From positions 892,711 through 956,710 of the forward strand of contig CAXAMN010021284.1 in assembly GCA_963970005.1 (NCBI GenBank): a stretch of DNA of 64,000 nucleotides. The letters are read 5' to 3'. The notes beneath the pieces were generated by a model that saw only the letters and a program-made list of their open reading frames with translations, was not told where the DNA came from and did not search any database. Source of the DNA: Durusdinium trenchii (lineage: Eukaryota; Sar; Dinophyceae; Suessiales; Symbiodiniaceae). The translations under genes were made by a program, and so were the position numbers. This document shows positions 61,752 through 64,000 of this stretch, one piece after another. Numbering within the stretch: position 1 is the stretch's first letter; every line of letters begins with the position of its first letter.

Positions 61752-61826
61752 GTTACTACTAGTAAGGCACTTGTTACTACTAGCGAGGCACTTGTTACTA
61801 GTAGCGATGCACTTGTTCCTAATAGC
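61752..61826. repeat. 21-bp tandem repeat GTTACTACTAGTAAGGCACTT
   Basis: Three units (61752, 61773, 61794) and a partial fourth. Related words recur at 48873-48940 and near 63598-63630 (AAGCTACTAGTAACAAG). Confidence 0.8.
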
Positions 61827-61829
61827 ACT

Positions 61830-62480
61830 GGGATGAATTTGCTTAAGATAAGTTTGGTATGTTCCCTATGGGTACATTTATGTCGGGCGCGCCAGCCATA
61901 GATACAAGGAGCCAAAATGTCAAAATGATTTTATACAGCAATCAAATAGCAAAAGGTAAAGCAAACAAAAAAGCAACAAAATGTAGCTGTGCGTGTTTGT
62001 CGTTTTGTTTTTTAATGTTGTTTATTCGCTTTATTTTCACATATTTCGTGCTTTATTTTCGCATTTTGTTCGCTTGTGTTTTGCTTTTGTCCTAGGAGCG
62101 TACAGCCAATATTGCTGACGGGTAAAAGTTCTCATAAGTGCAGAAGTGGTACCAGGAAGAAAGCAAACCAAATGCAAAAACAAAGCAAATTGCGCTGCTT
62201 TTGCATTTTCATTTGCTTATGTTGGTTTGCCTGTGCTTTTCGCTTAAAGAAAACACACATATTTGATGGTTGGTCATGGCTGCCATTGCCCAACATAAGG
62301 GTATCGCATCATGGGAAATACTGTCTTTTTTTGACCAGGTTCCGCAAATGCAAGCTGAGACCAGTGACGTGGTGACCGGACTGACCTGGATCTTTTGACC
62401 CATCGGAAGTACCTTCTTGGCGCGCGGGTGCTGGGTTCCTGGGTGTGAAAATGGGCGTGAAGCGATCCATGGTGTTCGAC
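61830..62480. other. Spacer rich in GCAAA/AAGCAAA words
   Basis: Low-complexity words such as AAAAGCAAAC and TTTCGC recur between 61940 and 62260. Frames of 78-99 codons are open but have no motif. Confidence 0.35.
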
Positions 62481-62484
62481 CCAA

Positions 62485-62577
62485 ACCCAGACACTCCATG
62501 GGACTGCGCCACCCCAGACCCCTCTGGCACCACCCCTGGCTGTTTCTCGGCAGTCCGTCCTGGCAGTCCCATGGGTC
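62485..62577. mobile_element. Palindromic MITE-like element, copy D
   Basis: Begins CCCAGACACTCCATGGGACT, identical to the copy B left end, and ends GGCAGTCCCATGGG. The interior (GGCACCACCCCTGGC, CGGCAGTCCG) is closest to copy C read in reverse. Confidence 0.75.
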
Positions 62578-62831
62578 GCGACACCGAATTTGATCCACCA
62601 AACAATGTGTTTCTGCGGCGAGAACGAGCCGTGGTGAGGGGAATGGAGACGAAACCATGCACACCTGAGCCTGGTTCCTTTGGTTCTATCCCACGCCCAA
62701 GGTGAGGTCGCCATGGTGTTGTTTTTGATACACTCCCTGGAGTCATCATGGGGCCATGCCATCTATAGACAATGCTCATCCGAAATCGGGGCAATGCCAT
62801 CTACTTCCATGATGATCCGGAGTGTCAAATT

Positions 62832-62930
62832 CCCAGCCACTCCATGGGACTGCCACAGATGTATCAACCGGCCTACATTGGGGATCATTGGGGTGGGTGT
62901 TGGGGATCATTGGGGGGCTTCCTTTTCTCA
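62832..62930. mobile_element. Palindromic MITE-like element, copy E (degenerate)
   Basis: The left end CCCAGCCACTCCATGGGACT matches the family, followed by GGCCTACATTGGGG and two copies of GGGGATCATTGGGG. The right arm is not recognisable. Confidence 0.5.
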
Positions 62931-62939
62931 GGAAGCCAC

Positions 62940-63240
62940 CTTTTCCATATGAGCTCGAGCCGAACCGACTCTGGTACTGCCGACCCTCGCTCCACGCAGT
63001 CCGTCGCAGTCCTCCGGCTCTGCTCTGCTAGGGCGGAGAGCCTTTGGCAGACCTTGGACAGCTCACAGTCGCAGGCGCGAGCGCGTCAGACGTCCGTGGA
63101 CGTCCTAGGACTAGGTGCAGACTGCGGACGTCAGTGGCGGACGTCAGTTGTGGGAGGTGGTTTTGAGGGATTTTCACTGGCAATTGACCGCAACTTCGGT
63201 TTTGCGGATGGGGTGATGTTTCTTTTGTTGACTATATGTT
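62940..63240 (+). CDS. GC-rich exon-like segment, unknown
   Basis: A plus frame reads SSRTDSGTADPRSTQSVAVL and then SARAESLWQTLDSSQSQARA. The coding look is moderate; two other frames are open. No motif. Confidence 0.25.
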
Positions 63241-64000
63241 AGTTCCCTTCCGAATATGAAAAATATATGTCAATAATATTTACAGTATCAACACCTTTTG
63301 GGACGTGATGACTATAGAGTTTGATATGCACTTTCCCTCGGTCCACCCGCCTTTGCATGAGTTCGTCGCACAAGAAGCATGTGTTTTGGGAACGTAACCT
63401 TGCTATGGAATTCGTTCAACTACCGCCTGACAAGACAGAACAATGGATGACCGATGAGTCTGGCTTTCAATAGGCCCCGAGGTACAACTACTTCCTGCAC
63501 AACCGGTCCTTCGGAGAAGAAACCAAAGCCTTTTTCTCAGTATGCATTTTGCTAAGTTTATGAAGCACCCCATACTTCCGAAATATCGTACCTAGTAACT
63601 AGGAACAAGAAGCTACTAGTAACAAGAAAAGTGAACTTAATCTGCAGGATATATATACAGTATCTATATACAGTATCTAGTTTTGATGTTGCATTGGAAG
63701 GCTTTCCGTTTTACCAGAATTCAGTTGGTTGCTTTGATGGGTTCGGCGTCAAGCTGCTTTCGGGCATTTCATGCTTCCCCGGGGGCCGTGTGTGCGCGGG
63801 TGTGTATGTGTGGGGTGTGTGTGTGGCGGGGTGTGTTATGTTTGCCCAGTTCCTGTGCATCCAAGCTTCAAGTCACGAAAGGTAGCGGTTACGCTACCTG
63901 AGTTTTCCTTTTGCTTTAGCAAAAATGTATTAACCCAGAGCTGCAGCCTATCTCTCGGAGAAATGGTCCCCGACATCTTCGTTTGCTGGCCGGGGGGGGG
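63241..64000. other. Spacer, nothing secure; G-rich end
   Basis: Contains TATATACAGTATC repeats near 63651-63678, a GT-rich tract at 63788-63838 and a terminal run of nine G. No gene is supported. Confidence 0.4.

Overview
The window reads as nuclear DNA of a dinoflagellate, most likely a Symbiodiniaceae-like alga. The reasons are: a LINE-type retrotransposon that encodes its own C5-cytosine DNA methyltransferase (a combination reported from Symbiodinium-type dinoflagellates); short coding segments on GC-richer islands separated by long AT-richer spacers, as expected of intron-rich genes; Lys/Glu-rich multi-exon gene families of a kind I associate with dinoflagellate genomes; and abundant minisatellites and fold-back repeats. 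A run of 10 N at 43863-43872 shows this is a scaffold. No bacterial, organellar, rRNA or convincing tRNA gene was found.

Layout. 1-2.3 kb: no secure gene, one roughly 44-bp minisatellite. 2.3-14.6 kb: plus-strand exon-like segments that fall into three groups. The first (2.3-8.2 kb) holds an acidic/basic low-complexity protein followed by segments resembling a DNA-methyltransferase-type fold (FSGKG, GPPC, IEQP motifs). The second (8.7-11.57 kb) is Lys-rich and ends in a recognisable terminal exon. The third (12.5-14.6 kb) belongs to a family whose function I do not know. 14.6-17.3 kb: gene-poor. 17.3-19.3 kb: two minus-strand genes, both with broken frames, separated by a 46-bp-armed perfect hairpin and CTCAAGTAAA-type repeats. 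19.5-20.0 kb: a 14-bp CCAATTG satellite open in all three plus frames. 20-28.2 kb: scattered exons, including a canonical EF-hand exon and two pieces that match the anticodon-binding domain of a plant/cyanobacterial-type histidyl-tRNA synthetase. 28-50 kb: mostly gene-poor, with hairpin repeats, short tandem repeats and a few exon-like islands.

50.0-60.9 kb is the best-supported feature: a full-length, apparently intact LINE of about 10.9 kb, bounded by an identical 17-bp direct repeat that fits a target-site duplication. ORF1 (1821 aa from its first ATG) carries a complete DNA methyltransferase, two tandem Ulp1-like (HW...CG) domains and a C-terminal basic/coiled-coil region. ORF2 (1650 aa from its first ATG) carries an APE-like endonuclease, reverse transcriptase, zinc finger and RNase H. 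The two frames are in register and separated by a single TGA. The likely joint role is target-primed retrotransposition plus CG methylation of new copies.

60.9-64 kb: gene-poor, with two more members of a palindromic MITE-like family that has at least five copies in the window (27.3, 40.2, 46.2, 62.5 and 62.8 kb). Exon boundaries outside the LINE are estimates from reading frame, composition and AG/GT context.
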